Shown one piece after another: positions 35,134-44,082 of a DNA stretch of 64,000 nucleotides; within the stretch, counting starts at the first letter, position 1, and the number at the start of each line of letters is the position of its first letter. The notes beneath the pieces are model-generated. The model had not been told where the DNA came from. It searched no databases and saw nothing but the letters and a program-made list of their open reading frames with translations. The translations under genes were made by a program, and so were the position numbers. The stretch spans positions 940,001 to 1,004,000 of the forward strand of contig NZ_CP019334.1 in the NCBI RefSeq assembly GCF_002163675.1, in the 5' to 3' direction. Source of the stretch: Polaribacter sp. SA4-12 (lineage in GTDB: Bacteria > Bacteroidota > Bacteroidia > Flavobacteriales > Flavobacteriaceae).

Positions 35134-38100
35134 TTATTTTATTACTGAAACTTCGATTTCACTTATTTGTCCTGTTCTTTCAAAAATCATTTTTGAAATA
35201 GTTGTATCAAGCGTTAAGTCTTTAACTTCTTCAACACGACCATCAATAAAAAATATTTTTATACTTTCTACATTCGAATTTTTATAAACAACTGGTACTT
35301 GACAATACGTAAAACAAAGTGAATCTTCTTTTAATTCAATTGATTTTGCTTCTTTACTAATTGCTGTATAATTAAAAGTTTTTGGAGTTTTAATAAACTC
35401 ACTTCCTCTTAATAACCTTGGATTGAAAATGATTTTCCCTTCCTTTACAAAAACACCTAACTCACCAATTCTACTTAACACGTCTTCTTTAACCTGACCT
35501 GTCATTCCTGGTTGTTGTGCTCCTTTTCCTCCTGGTGTATGAGAATATGGATCTGTTGGAAAAGCCCCATATAATTCTGGTGATTTGTGCACACCAATTC
35601 CTGCTTGAATCTCATAATAATGATCTAATAATTGACCAATTACAGCTTCATCTTCATTGTTTTTTACAGCTAACAAGCAATTTTCTTGAACCGCTAATAA
35701 TAATTTAGAAACCATGTGCCAATAAATAGAACCTAATCCTTCATATCCGAAGAAAGTTCCAGAACGACCAGTAAATGCCTTGTGATTAAAGACTTCTTCA
35801 AAAGTTTCTAATAACAAACTAGATTCGTTTTCAATTAAATCTGAATAGTTTTCTGGTAATTCTTCAAAAGCTTCTTTTAAGCTATTTGCATTGTTAAAGT
35901 TTGCATTAAAATGGTAATTGCCTAAAACATCTTTATTAATGATTTGTGTGTTTCCATCACTAATCAATTTTGATAATAATTTAGAGTTATTTACAGCCTC
36001 TTTAGAAATCACATTTTTTTGATCGAAACGTGGTAAATCTTTATTTGGATATAAAATATAACTGTATTGATCTTCTCTAAACAAAGCACTCGCTTTCATA
36101 CCGTCTAAAACTTTTAAAGCTTCTTTTGGCGATAAATATCCAGCACTTAAAACAGCAACTTGCCCTTCTAACATTTCTGGTAAATAAGAAATAGATACTT
36201 CCGTATCATTCTCAACCGTCATTAAATTATACGCATGGAATAAATTATCTGAACGCTTATTTGCTTTAATTGTATGCTCTAAATATTGTTTTGTAATTGT
36301 AAAGAATGCTAACAATTCTGTTTTAGAAATTGTACTTCTATCACTAGAAAATCCGTTTTCATAAATAGCAGTTCTAAATGTACTTGCTGCTTCACCTAAA
36401 CCATCTAAAACTGTTTTTCTCTCAGTATCTGAAACAGAACCAGAAAGGATATTTTTATTTTGGTTAAAGGTTGCCACAACTTCATTAAAGAAGGTTGCCA
36501 ATTCTGATGAAATTTCAACTTCTTCAGTTGTTGATTTAGCAACTACTTTTTCGAAGAAATTTATAAATCTATTTAAGTAATTTAACGTTACCATAGAAAC
36601 TCCATTACCAACTAAAGCGTTGTTAGCGTCATTCCATTCCGGACGTTGTGTATTCATCCAAATACCTCCTTCTGGTATAAAATTAGATACTTTTGCTAAT
36701 ACAGTTGCTAATAATTTTTCAATTAAATTCACTTTATAAATAAAGAAATTTTCATCTCTTAATAAAGCGCCATCTGCTCCTAATTCATCTCTCTTTTCGT
36801 GAATTTTAGCATCTAATTCATAGTCGAATTCTATAGTATCTTTAGGATTGACAAGAATACTTTTGTAATCTTTTATCTTATAAGGCACATTTGCGTATAC
36901 AAATATGTCTTCAGAAAAACGTTTTTCTAATTGATTAGGGTAATGGTTTTCTATAAATTCTAAGAATTTTAATAAGTAAATTATTTGATGATCTCCCCAA
37001 TAACCAATGTAAGACCAAGGATCATTTTCTTCAATAATTTCCCAATCGAAACCATCTTTTGTTACTCTGTAAGGATTGTAACCATCAAAAGTTGTTGCAT
37101 TTAAAAACTTATGAATCATACTTTCTATAAACTCAGGGTATGAATGTGCTAACGTTTCCCAATTCTGGAAAATATCACGCCAGTTACCTTCATAATCTAA
37201 AATTTTAGAACCATCAATTTCATTTTTTGTGTTAATAGAAAACTTGTTCCAAGGTCTACTTGGATCACCGTGTCTTCTACTAAATTTTAATGGTAAATAT
37301 TCAAAACAAAGTCTTTTGAAGTTTTTATCTTCATCTTTCTCTGCAATTTCAAGAATCGTATTTAATGTAAATTCCTCTGGTAAGTCATTTAACAATTCCT
37401 CTTTTTTCTTGATTACTTTTTTATTTGCTTTTCCAATGTATTTTATAAAATCTTCTTTTTCAATTTTATAATCATCATCAAAAGTACCACCTCTCATTAA
37501 GTTAAAAAGTGTGTTTGCAAAGTGTCTTGTGTTTACTAAAGGATCGTTTGTTACTTGCAAACCATCTGCAGCACCCGTTAAAGCAATTAAGTTTTTAGTT
37601 CCTAATTCAATATCTTCAAGGATACTTTCTTCTAAATTTTCATCATTTATAATTGCTTTAGAAATACGTTCAATATCTCCAATTGTTTGATTTACATTCG
37701 CTATAAAACTCCATTCTTTAGTTTCATTTGCTGATAAATCTAAATCTGCACTAATAAAATAAGCACCTTTTTCTGCTTTAACATCTACTTCTTGATGTAT
37801 ATCTTTTCCTCTTCTAAAATTATCTAATTGTAATGATGATAATAAATGAGTTGGATTTTCAATACCTAAAGACCAAACGATATTTGCTTTTAATGCTTCA
37901 CTTGGTTCTGCTTTATCAACAATAATTGCACTTAAAGCATAAATACCTAAACCAGCTTCTGCTTGTAATTCACTTTTCTTGTAAGCATCAACTAAATTAC
38001 TTCTAGAGTTTTGTAAATCTGTTTCTACATCCGAAGGAATAATATTTTGTAAACCGTCTAAAAATGTAATTTGAATTTTATCAGAAGAATTATTAATTAA

Positions 38101-38592
38101 AGTTGATTTTTTTACAAACCCAAATTTATCAGATGAACTCCATTGATATCTGAAAGTAACTTCTAAATCCTCATTAACTTCTTCGAAAATAACTTTATTT
38201 CCAAAACTGTTTTTATATAAATTTTGTCTTGTTTGATATAACCCAATTTGTCTCTGAGAAAAAGGTTCCCATAAATAAATATTTCCGTTTTTTGAAACTT
38301 GAAAAATAGATTTACTACCTGTTACATCTGCAGATTCTGTAATTTTATCATCAGTATAATAAGGAAAAAGTGAATATTCACTATTCTTTCTACCAGCCGT
38401 AAGTCCTCCATTACTAGAAATAAACATCCAGTGGTTTGAGTCTGAAACAATACTCATAAAAAATGGTCTCATTTCATTACTGTTTGCAATTTTATAATAA
38501 ACTTCATTCTCAAAATTTATCATTTCTCCTTTCACTTCTTGGGTTTGAAAGTCTGCTTTATTTTTTCCTAAAAAGATGGTCTTGTTTGTCAT
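35134..38592 (-). CDS. GH149-type beta-1,3-oligoglucan phosphorylase
   Basis: An 1152-residue cytoplasmic protein without signal peptide. It has a GH94-like plan: an N-terminal beta-sandwich (RYQWSSSDKFGF area), then an alpha/alpha barrel. The segment RPEWNDANNALVGNG (Asp near 654) aligns with the catalytic WND motif of GH94 phosphorylases. GSIYWHMVSKLLLAVQENC and TPGGKGAQQPGMTGQ fit the substrate- and phosphate-binding parts of family GH149. Length and linkage to GH17, GH3, GH30 and SusCD match what is known of GH149 in marine Bacteroidota. It would phosphorolyse laminari-oligosaccharides to glucose-1-phosphate, saving ATP. GH94 or GH161 are the alternatives; I favour GH149 at moderate-high confidence. 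Confidence 0.8.
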   Translation of the reverse strand: MTNKTIFLGKNKADFQTQEVKGEMINFENEVYYKIANSNEMRPFFMSIVSDSNHWMFISSNGGLTAGRKNSEYSLFPYYTDDKITESADVTGSKSIFQVSKNGNIYLWEPFSQRQIGLYQTRQNLYKNSFGNKVIFEEVNEDLEVTFRYQWSSSDKFGFVKKSTLINNSSDKIQITFLDGLQNIIPSDVETDLQNSRSNLVDAYKKSELQAEAGLGIYALSAIIVDKAEPSEALKANIVWSLGIENPTHLLSSLQLDNFRRGKDIHQEVDVKAEKGAYFISADLDLSANETKEWSFIANVNQTIGDIERISKAIINDENLEESILEDIELGTKNLIALTGAADGLQVTNDPLVNTRHFANTLFNLMRGGTFDDDYKIEKEDFIKYIGKANKKVIKKKEELLNDLPEEFTLNTILEIAEKDEDKNFKRLCFEYLPLKFSRRHGDPSRPWNKFSINTKNEIDGSKILDYEGNWRDIFQNWETLAHSYPEFIESMIHKFLNATTFDGYNPYRVTKDGFDWEIIEENDPWSYIGYWGDHQIIYLLKFLEFIENHYPNQLEKRFSEDIFVYANVPYKIKDYKSILVNPKDTIEFDYELDAKIHEKRDELGADGALLRDENFFIYKVNLIEKLLATVLAKVSNFIPEGGIWMNTQRPEWNDANNALVGNGVSMVTLNYLNRFINFFEKVVAKSTTEEVEISSELATFFNEVVATFNQNKNILSGSVSDTERKTVLDGLGEAASTFRTAIYENGFSSDRSTISKTELLAFFTITKQYLEHTIKANKRSDNLFHAYNLMTVENDTEVSISYLPEMLEGQVAVLSAGYLSPKEALKVLDGMKASALFREDQYSYILYPNKDLPRFDQKNVISKEAVNNSKLLSKLISDGNTQIINKDVLGNYHFNANFNNANSLKEAFEELPENYSDLIENESSLLLETFEEVFNHKAFTGRSGTFFGYEGLGSIYWHMVSKLLLAVQENCLLAVKNNEDEAVIGQLLDHYYEIQAGIGVHKSPELYGAFPTDPYSHTPGGKGAQQPGMTGQVKEDVLSRIGELGVFVKEGKIIFNPRLLRGSEFIKTPKTFNYTAISKEAKSIELKEDSLCFTYCQVPVVYKNSNVESIKIFFIDGRVEEVKDLTLDTTISKMIFERTGQISEIEVSVIK

Positions 38593-38606
38593 TAAAATTG
38601 GTATTC

Positions 38607-38637
38607 TAAAAACCTCTGCAACGATTTATAAGAGGTT
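38607..38637 (-). terminator. possible terminator upstream of the GH149 gene
   Basis: AACCTCT (38611-38617) and AGAGGTT (38631-38637) form a 7-base stem with a 13-base loop. On the minus strand a TTTT run follows directly. It lies about 60 bases after the clan GH-A gene stop and 19 bases before the GH149 start, so it may end or attenuate transcription arriving from that gene. Confidence 0.5.
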
Positions 38638-38695
38638 CTAATTAATATTTTATTTCTTCAGAATATTTTACTACGCTGTATATTTATATCATTCC

Positions 38696-39997
38696 TTAAT
38701 CTAAGGAAGTCTTATTTTTTGTTGATTTTAAAAGTGCTTCTGATAATTTAATTTTACTAAAATGTTTTGCAATTAAATCTGCAGTTACTCCTTTTGAATA
38801 TGGGTTTATTTGATGTGCTTCTTTTAAAGCATAATAAGCAGCTCTAGGTTGTAATGTGTACAAACCTTTTTCGTTTGTAGGTCCTTTTGCACAGATACCA
38901 AACCACTCTTCGTTCATATTTTTATTTCCTTTGATAAGATCTAAATCATAACCTCCTCCAACCCAGGAAGCGTTATCATCATGTTTATCTAAATTTATTG
39001 TCTGTCCAAATTTCCACCAACCATCACTAAATTGAAAAGTAAATCCTCCTATAGAGTTTTCTGCTTTTCCTAAACCTGCAGCATTTTGATAAATCTCTTT
39101 CCAATTTTCAACCATATAAAACGCTTGCATTTTTTGGTCTTCTTTATTTTCAATTGAATTAAATGCATCTGCACCAAACTCCGTAAATAAAATTGGCATA
39201 TTTAATTTTGCTTTCACTTTTTCAAAAGCATCTCCAAAAGATTTTCCACGATACATATTCGTACCATAAATATCTACATCTGTACATTCTTCTGCTATAA
39301 TATCTAGGAAGCCTAAATCTCCATTACAAATTGCAACTGGATGCGAAGTATCTATTGATTTTATTTTTTTTGCAGCTTCATTCATTAGGCGATACATTGG
39401 TCGTCCTAACTTTTCGCCTTTTGCTGCTATTTCTTTTTCATTATCCGGAAAGTCTTCCGTTTCGCTTCCTGCCCAAAAAAGACCATAGTTATTTTCATTT
39501 CCTAAAAGGAATAATAATAAACCTGGAGTATTTTTATAGGCTTCTGCCATTTTTGAAACCTCTTTTATTAAAGCTTTCTGAGTTTCAACATTTCTGTAAT
39601 CTGTTACAGGTATCCAATTTCCATTAACGGAAACTCCATATCTACCAAAAGAATGATTTAACATAGTGTAAATACCATACTTTTCATAGATGTAAGTAAT
39701 CCATTTAGGTTGAATACTTGTATAGACACGTATTGTGTTTACGCCCATACTTTTTAATAAGTTCATTTCAGCATCTAACGCTTCTTTAATTAAAGCATCA
39801 GGTTGTTCCCATAAACTGTAAGAATAATTAGTCCCTATTGGAAAATAGTCCCAATTCATTCCATTAATTATAAAATCTTCTCCATTTACAAGTAACTTTA
39901 TTCCTTGTTCATTACTTAAAACAGTTACTTCGTTTTTTTGCGCACAAGAATTGAACACAAATAGGATAAGTATAAATTTTAAGAAAATGTTATTCAT
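38696..39997 (-). CDS. clan GH-A glycoside hydrolase of uncertain family, lipoprotein
   Basis: The 433-residue protein has a lipoprotein signal (ILFVFNSCAQKNE) and one TIM barrel. FLLGNENNYG (Glu near 169) and ILFTEFGADAF (Glu near 271) are the acid/base and nucleophile pattern of clan GH-A. The start (LLVNGEDFIINGMNWDYFP) and MGVNTIRVYTSIQP resemble the GH2 catalytic barrel, but GH2 beta-sandwich domains are absent. GH5 subfamilies or GH158, a beta-1,3-glucanase family from gut Bacteroides, are other options. It sits between GH16 and GH149 in the laminarin locus, so a beta-glucan substrate is likely. Gaps of 255 bases upstream and 103 downstream, each with a hairpin, suggest its own transcription unit. 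Confidence 0.7.
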   Translation of the reverse strand: MNNIFLKFILILFVFNSCAQKNEVTVLSNEQGIKLLVNGEDFIINGMNWDYFPIGTNYSYSLWEQPDALIKEALDAEMNLLKSMGVNTIRVYTSIQPKWITYIYEKYGIYTMLNHSFGRYGVSVNGNWIPVTDYRNVETQKALIKEVSKMAEAYKNTPGLLLFLLGNENNYGLFWAGSETEDFPDNEKEIAAKGEKLGRPMYRLMNEAAKKIKSIDTSHPVAICNGDLGFLDIIAEECTDVDIYGTNMYRGKSFGDAFEKVKAKLNMPILFTEFGADAFNSIENKEDQKMQAFYMVENWKEIYQNAAGLGKAENSIGGFTFQFSDGWWKFGQTINLDKHDDNASWVGGGYDLDLIKGNKNMNEEWFGICAKGPTNEKGLYTLQPRAAYYALKEAHQINPYSKGVTADLIAKHFSKIKLSEALLKSTKNKTSLD

Positions 39998-40200
39998 AAA
40001 TTTAGTTTTTAGATTGTAAAACCTGAAATATTATTTGATTTGAAAACAGTGTATTTAACACTCGTTCTTCTTTATTAGTTTGTTCTATTAAGCATTAATA
40101 TTAAGACGTAAATTTTCTATTAAGCTACCACAACAAAGAATTGAAGTGAGCAAAAAACTTACGTTATAAAAATTTTATTAGAAATCGTTAAGATTTGAAA

Positions 40201-40232
40201 AATAAGGCCAGCAACTTTTAACTGACCTTATT
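40201..40232 (-). terminator. terminator after the susC-susD-SGBP-GH16 operon
   Basis: AATAAGG pairs with CCTTATT and, past one mismatch, CAG with CTG, closing a ten-base loop. It begins 20 bases after the GH16 stop. The minus-strand continuation TTTTCAAATC is a short U-tract. It divides the surface-uptake operon from the degradation genes. In the remaining bases up to 39998 only a weak near-palindrome around 40047-40061 was noted. Confidence 0.6.
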
Positions 40233-40252
40233 AAATCAAATTCAAAAATCTA

Positions 40253-41917
40253 TTATTCTTGGTATACTTTTACGTAATCAATTTCCATTGTATCTTCTGT
40301 AAATGCTGCATCAACAGTTCCTCCAAGAGATCCTCCCATTGCTACATTAAGAATTAAAAAGAAATCAGCATTAAATGGTAAATCAGCACTATTTGCTAAC
40401 TCATAAAATTTAACATCATCTAAATAAATTTTAACTGCTGTATCTGTCCATTCTACTGTATATAAATGAAATTCTGAAGATGCATCTGCAACTGCAGTAG
40501 TTTCACCATAACTTGCATTAGAAGAACTTGCAGTATCAAACCAATGACAAGTACCTAAAGTGGTATTTTTATCAGCTCCAGTTTGCTCCATAATATCTAT
40601 CTCTCCACAATGTGGCCAATTAGCAGTTGGAAAATTAGACCCTAACATCCAAATTGCTGGCCAAGTACCTGCAGCTGCAGGTAATTTTGCTTTCACTTCA
40701 ATTCTACCATAAGTAAACTTACGTAACCCTTGAGATTTTAATCTTGCAGAAGTATAACCACCACTACCATCAGCTTTAGCTGTAATAATTAAAGAACCAC
40801 CTTCTACTTTAGCATTATCTGCTGTATCAGTATATGTTTGTAACTCTCCATTACCCCAACCACCTGCACCTAGGTCGTAAGTCCAATTTGTAGCATCAGG
40901 AGCTCCATCTGTATTAAAATCATCTTCCCATACTAAGTTATTATAAGTATAGCTTGTGCCTTGAACAGGTTTTGTAGATGTAAATTTATGATACCAAGCA
41001 AATCCATCTCCAGCTTGAATTATTCTAACAATCATTTCATCTTTAGAAATAGAAATAATATCATAAGTTCCAGAACCTACGAACCATCCCATAAAACCTC
41101 CATCAGAAATTTCAAAACTTGTACCTCTATATGGTACATTATCATAAGAACCTTCTAAGGCCGCTTTAGAAGTTGAAGGTCCAAAAGAAACTGTTTTTAC
41201 ACCAAACATAGAAGTAGCTACTGTTTCATCATGACATTGGTCTCCTCCAACACCTAGATCTCCAGCATAAGTAGCAGGAATAAAAGCAGGACCAACAGTT
41301 TGTTCAAACGTAAGACCATTTGCTGTTCTAGTAAAAACAAATTCATTATCATACATACATCCTTTTTCAGCATCCCAAGCTTTAATACCATTCCACCAAG
41401 CTTCATATCCAAACTCACCATTTCCATAATCATCAGTAACTGGGCCTAAACCAACATGAACATCTTTGTCAGCTTGCCAGTACCATTTTTTATTATCACC
41501 AACGTTAGCACCACTTAATAAATTCTCTGCTTCAATATCAGAAAAAGAACTAAACACTTCTACGTCAATTGTTTTTGTTGATGAAACACCTCCTGTACCA
41601 TTTGCTTTTACAACAACTGTATAAATGTTTACACCAACTTTAGAAAACCTTTTTGCTAATTCACCAGTAGGTGAAGCAGATGCAACTCCATCAAAATAAT
41701 AAACATACGAAGACGCATTATTTGCAGTTGCAGAAAAGTTTACAGAACCACTCCCGTCTCCAAAAGGATTATTTGTATCAACCCCTACAATTTCTGCAGT
41801 AATAACGATGTCTGAAGGAGAAATAATTTCTCCAAATTGATAATCATTTTCTTGACAACTAAAGAAAGCAGTCATTACAGAAAATAAAATTATATAAATA
41901 TTTTTAAATTTTTTCAT
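40253..41917 (-). CDS. GH16 endo-beta-1,3-glucanase (laminarinase), surface lipoprotein
   Basis: A 554-residue lipoprotein (signal ending MTAFFSCQEND) with an N-terminal PKD-like domain (about 35-120), a middle beta domain (about 125-300), and a C-terminal GH16 jelly-roll (about 315-554). The catalytic motif GEIDIMEQTG (Glu near 441 and 446) is exactly the GH16 ExDxxE arrangement, and WPAIWMLGSNFP and FFLILNVAMGG are typical of laminarinases. The acidic residues right after the lipid Cys match the surface-export signal of Bacteroidota lipoproteins. It should make the first cuts in laminarin outside the cell. It is fourth in an operon with SusC, SusD and the glycan-binding protein, with a 12-base gap upstream. 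Confidence 0.94.
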   Translation of the reverse strand: MKKFKNIYIILFSVMTAFFSCQENDYQFGEIISPSDIVITAEIVGVDTNNPFGDGSGSVNFSATANNASSYVYYFDGVASASPTGELAKRFSKVGVNIYTVVVKANGTGGVSSTKTIDVEVFSSFSDIEAENLLSGANVGDNKKWYWQADKDVHVGLGPVTDDYGNGEFGYEAWWNGIKAWDAEKGCMYDNEFVFTRTANGLTFEQTVGPAFIPATYAGDLGVGGDQCHDETVATSMFGVKTVSFGPSTSKAALEGSYDNVPYRGTSFEISDGGFMGWFVGSGTYDIISISKDEMIVRIIQAGDGFAWYHKFTSTKPVQGTSYTYNNLVWEDDFNTDGAPDATNWTYDLGAGGWGNGELQTYTDTADNAKVEGGSLIITAKADGSGGYTSARLKSQGLRKFTYGRIEVKAKLPAAAGTWPAIWMLGSNFPTANWPHCGEIDIMEQTGADKNTTLGTCHWFDTASSSNASYGETTAVADASSEFHLYTVEWTDTAVKIYLDDVKFYELANSADLPFNADFFLILNVAMGGSLGGTVDAAFTEDTMEIDYVKVYQE

Positions 41918-41929
41918 TTTTTTTATATT

Positions 41930-44071
41930 TTAATTATAATAATTTATATCGTCTATATAAGCAATTACTGTATCATTGTTATTCTCAGAATTTACTTGAA
42001 GAACAACTCTACTAAAGTTTGTGATACTTAATGCATCAGTCACTCCTAAAACAGTATCACTTGCAAAATCGAACGTTACTTCTTGCCAAGTGTCTAATGC
42101 AATTTCTTTAATAATTTCTGATTGTCTTTCCCAAGGATTTCCATCTGAATCTTGTAATTTTAAAGAAATTTGATTTGGTTGACTGCCTGAAATACTAGAT
42201 GATGGCACATAAATTTTTAATGAAAATTTAGATTTTGCATTCAAATCGTAATCTGGTGAAATATCAAAACGAACATTTGCATATTGTCCTCCAGTATCAT
42301 TGTATTCTAAAACTGTATCAGAATCATTTAAAGCATCTTTAAATGGGTTTGCAAAAGTATTATTCATTCCACAATCATCTCCTGCCCAAGTTGTAATTGT
42401 ACCATCTCCTTCAAAACTATCTTTTACGAATGGAGCTGTGTCTACAGCTGTTTCATTACCATAAGATAAATCATCTAAGTAAGCAATAACATTATCATTA
42501 TTATTTTCTGAATTAACCTGTAAAACTACTCTTCTAAAGTTTGTAATACTTAATGGATTAGTAACACCTAATACATCATCATTTTCAAAATCAAAAGAAA
42601 CTGTTTGCCAAGTATCTAATGCGATTTCTTTAATAATTTCTGATTGTCTTTCCCAAGGGTTTGAATCAGAATCTTGTAATTTTAAAGAAAGTTGATTTGG
42701 TTGACTTCCAGTTACACTAGAAGAAGGCACATAAATTTTTAATGTAAATACACTATTACCTCCAGATAAATCAAAATCAGAATCTTTATCAAAACGTACA
42801 TTTGCATATTGTCCACCTGTATCATTGTATTCTAAAACTGTATCAGAATCATTTAAAGCATCTTTAAATGGATTTGCAAATGCATTATCCATTCCACAAT
42901 CATCTCCAGCCCAAGTTGAAATATTTCCATTTCCTTCAAAATCATCAAAAACGATTGGAGTTCCTGTAGGTGATGGTGCTTTATAGAAATAAATATTATC
43001 TATAAATACTGTTCCAGCTCCTACAAACTTAAATTGTTTAAGCATGTCAACTGGTAAACCTTGATCTGTAAAATCTGACATTGGGATGTTAATCGTTGTC
43101 CAACTATTTGCTGTTAAAACTTTCGTTACAAACTTTTCGTCTGCAGGTTGCACACCATTTGGTAATGGATAAATATCTATACTTGTTGCATCTGGTGTCC
43201 AAATATCTAAGTGTAATATTTCCATAGATGAAGCATCAATTTCTGATCCTATGACTATTCCTTGATAATTTAAGTTACTATATTGTAACATTGCATCTCC
43301 ATTTAAATCGAAAGCAGTATAAATTGTATTCTGACTCCAATTTGGATTAAATTCGGTTCCAGCAACATCTGTATAAGCATCACTAAATATAGAAATAACA
43401 TCTACATCATTTCTAGCTGGTGGTGTAACAGTTGATGTTACAGGTGCTAAAATTTCAGTTACTTCAAAATCTTCAGTGTATTCTGTAGTTTCAATTGCCC
43501 CACCTTTTGCTATTACTTTTACTGAATATATCCCTGATTCAGCATATTGATAATTAACAACATCTCCAATATTTCCAGTTGCAGCTGGTTGAGTTATATC
43601 TGCTTCACCAGAATAAAACTCATAAGTAGCTGCATAATCTGCTGTTGCAGTAATATTTACTTGCTTTGAAACTGCTGCATCATTATCTAAAGCTGCTACT
43701 AAATTTTGAGGCGCCTTAAAAGAAACTACCAATTCTTGAGTTGCTTCTACAGCATCTCCTTTAATATTGTAAGCTACAATTTTTACAGTGTAGTTACCTT
43801 CAGCATAAGTATGCTGAACATTCTTTCCTAATTCAATATCTTTTTCTACTGGAGATGAATCTCCTAAATCAACATCAAACAAAGTTGCTCCATCTGCAGT
43901 TGGTATAATTGTTACCAACCCAGAATTGTCTTGTGTTAAATTATAAGCAGCCGCAACATTAGTTGGAGGTGCTATGTTATTTAAGAAGTCTAGGCTTCTA
44001 TCTTCTTCTGTACAAGCGCTAATAATTAAAAATATAATTAATGCCTTATATATTGTTTTAATTTTTTTCAT
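41930..44071 (-). CDS. surface glycan-binding lipoprotein with tandem CBM-like modules
   Basis: A 713-residue lipoprotein (signal ending LIISACTEEDR, acidic after the Cys, as in surface lipoproteins). Two PKD/Ig-like domains (about 35-215) are followed by a beta domain (about 230-370) and two homologous C-terminal modules (about 373-545 and 552-713). Each module starts with a FEG-G-I-TWAGDDCGM segment and ends in VVLQVNSENNND-IAY-DD. The modules look like beta-sandwich carbohydrate-binding domains. Position directly after SusD and before the GH16 gene is that of SusE-like or SGBP proteins, which capture glycan for SusCD. No catalytic residues were seen. Laminarin is the probable ligand. Confidence 0.85.
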   Translation of the reverse strand: MKKIKTIYKALIIFLIISACTEEDRSLDFLNNIAPPTNVAAAYNLTQDNSGLVTIIPTADGATLFDVDLGDSSPVEKDIELGKNVQHTYAEGNYTVKIVAYNIKGDAVEATQELVVSFKAPQNLVAALDNDAAVSKQVNITATADYAATYEFYSGEADITQPAATGNIGDVVNYQYAESGIYSVKVIAKGGAIETTEYTEDFEVTEILAPVTSTVTPPARNDVDVISIFSDAYTDVAGTEFNPNWSQNTIYTAFDLNGDAMLQYSNLNYQGIVIGSEIDASSMEILHLDIWTPDATSIDIYPLPNGVQPADEKFVTKVLTANSWTTINIPMSDFTDQGLPVDMLKQFKFVGAGTVFIDNIYFYKAPSPTGTPIVFDDFEGNGNISTWAGDDCGMDNAFANPFKDALNDSDTVLEYNDTGGQYANVRFDKDSDFDLSGGNSVFTLKIYVPSSSVTGSQPNQLSLKLQDSDSNPWERQSEIIKEIALDTWQTVSFDFENDDVLGVTNPLSITNFRRVVLQVNSENNNDNVIAYLDDLSYGNETAVDTAPFVKDSFEGDGTITTWAGDDCGMNNTFANPFKDALNDSDTVLEYNDTGGQYANVRFDISPDYDLNAKSKFSLKIYVPSSSISGSQPNQISLKLQDSDGNPWERQSEIIKEIALDTWQEVTFDFASDTVLGVTDALSITNFSRVVLQVNSENNNDTVIAYIDDINYYN

Positions 44072-44082
44072 ACTTTTTTATA

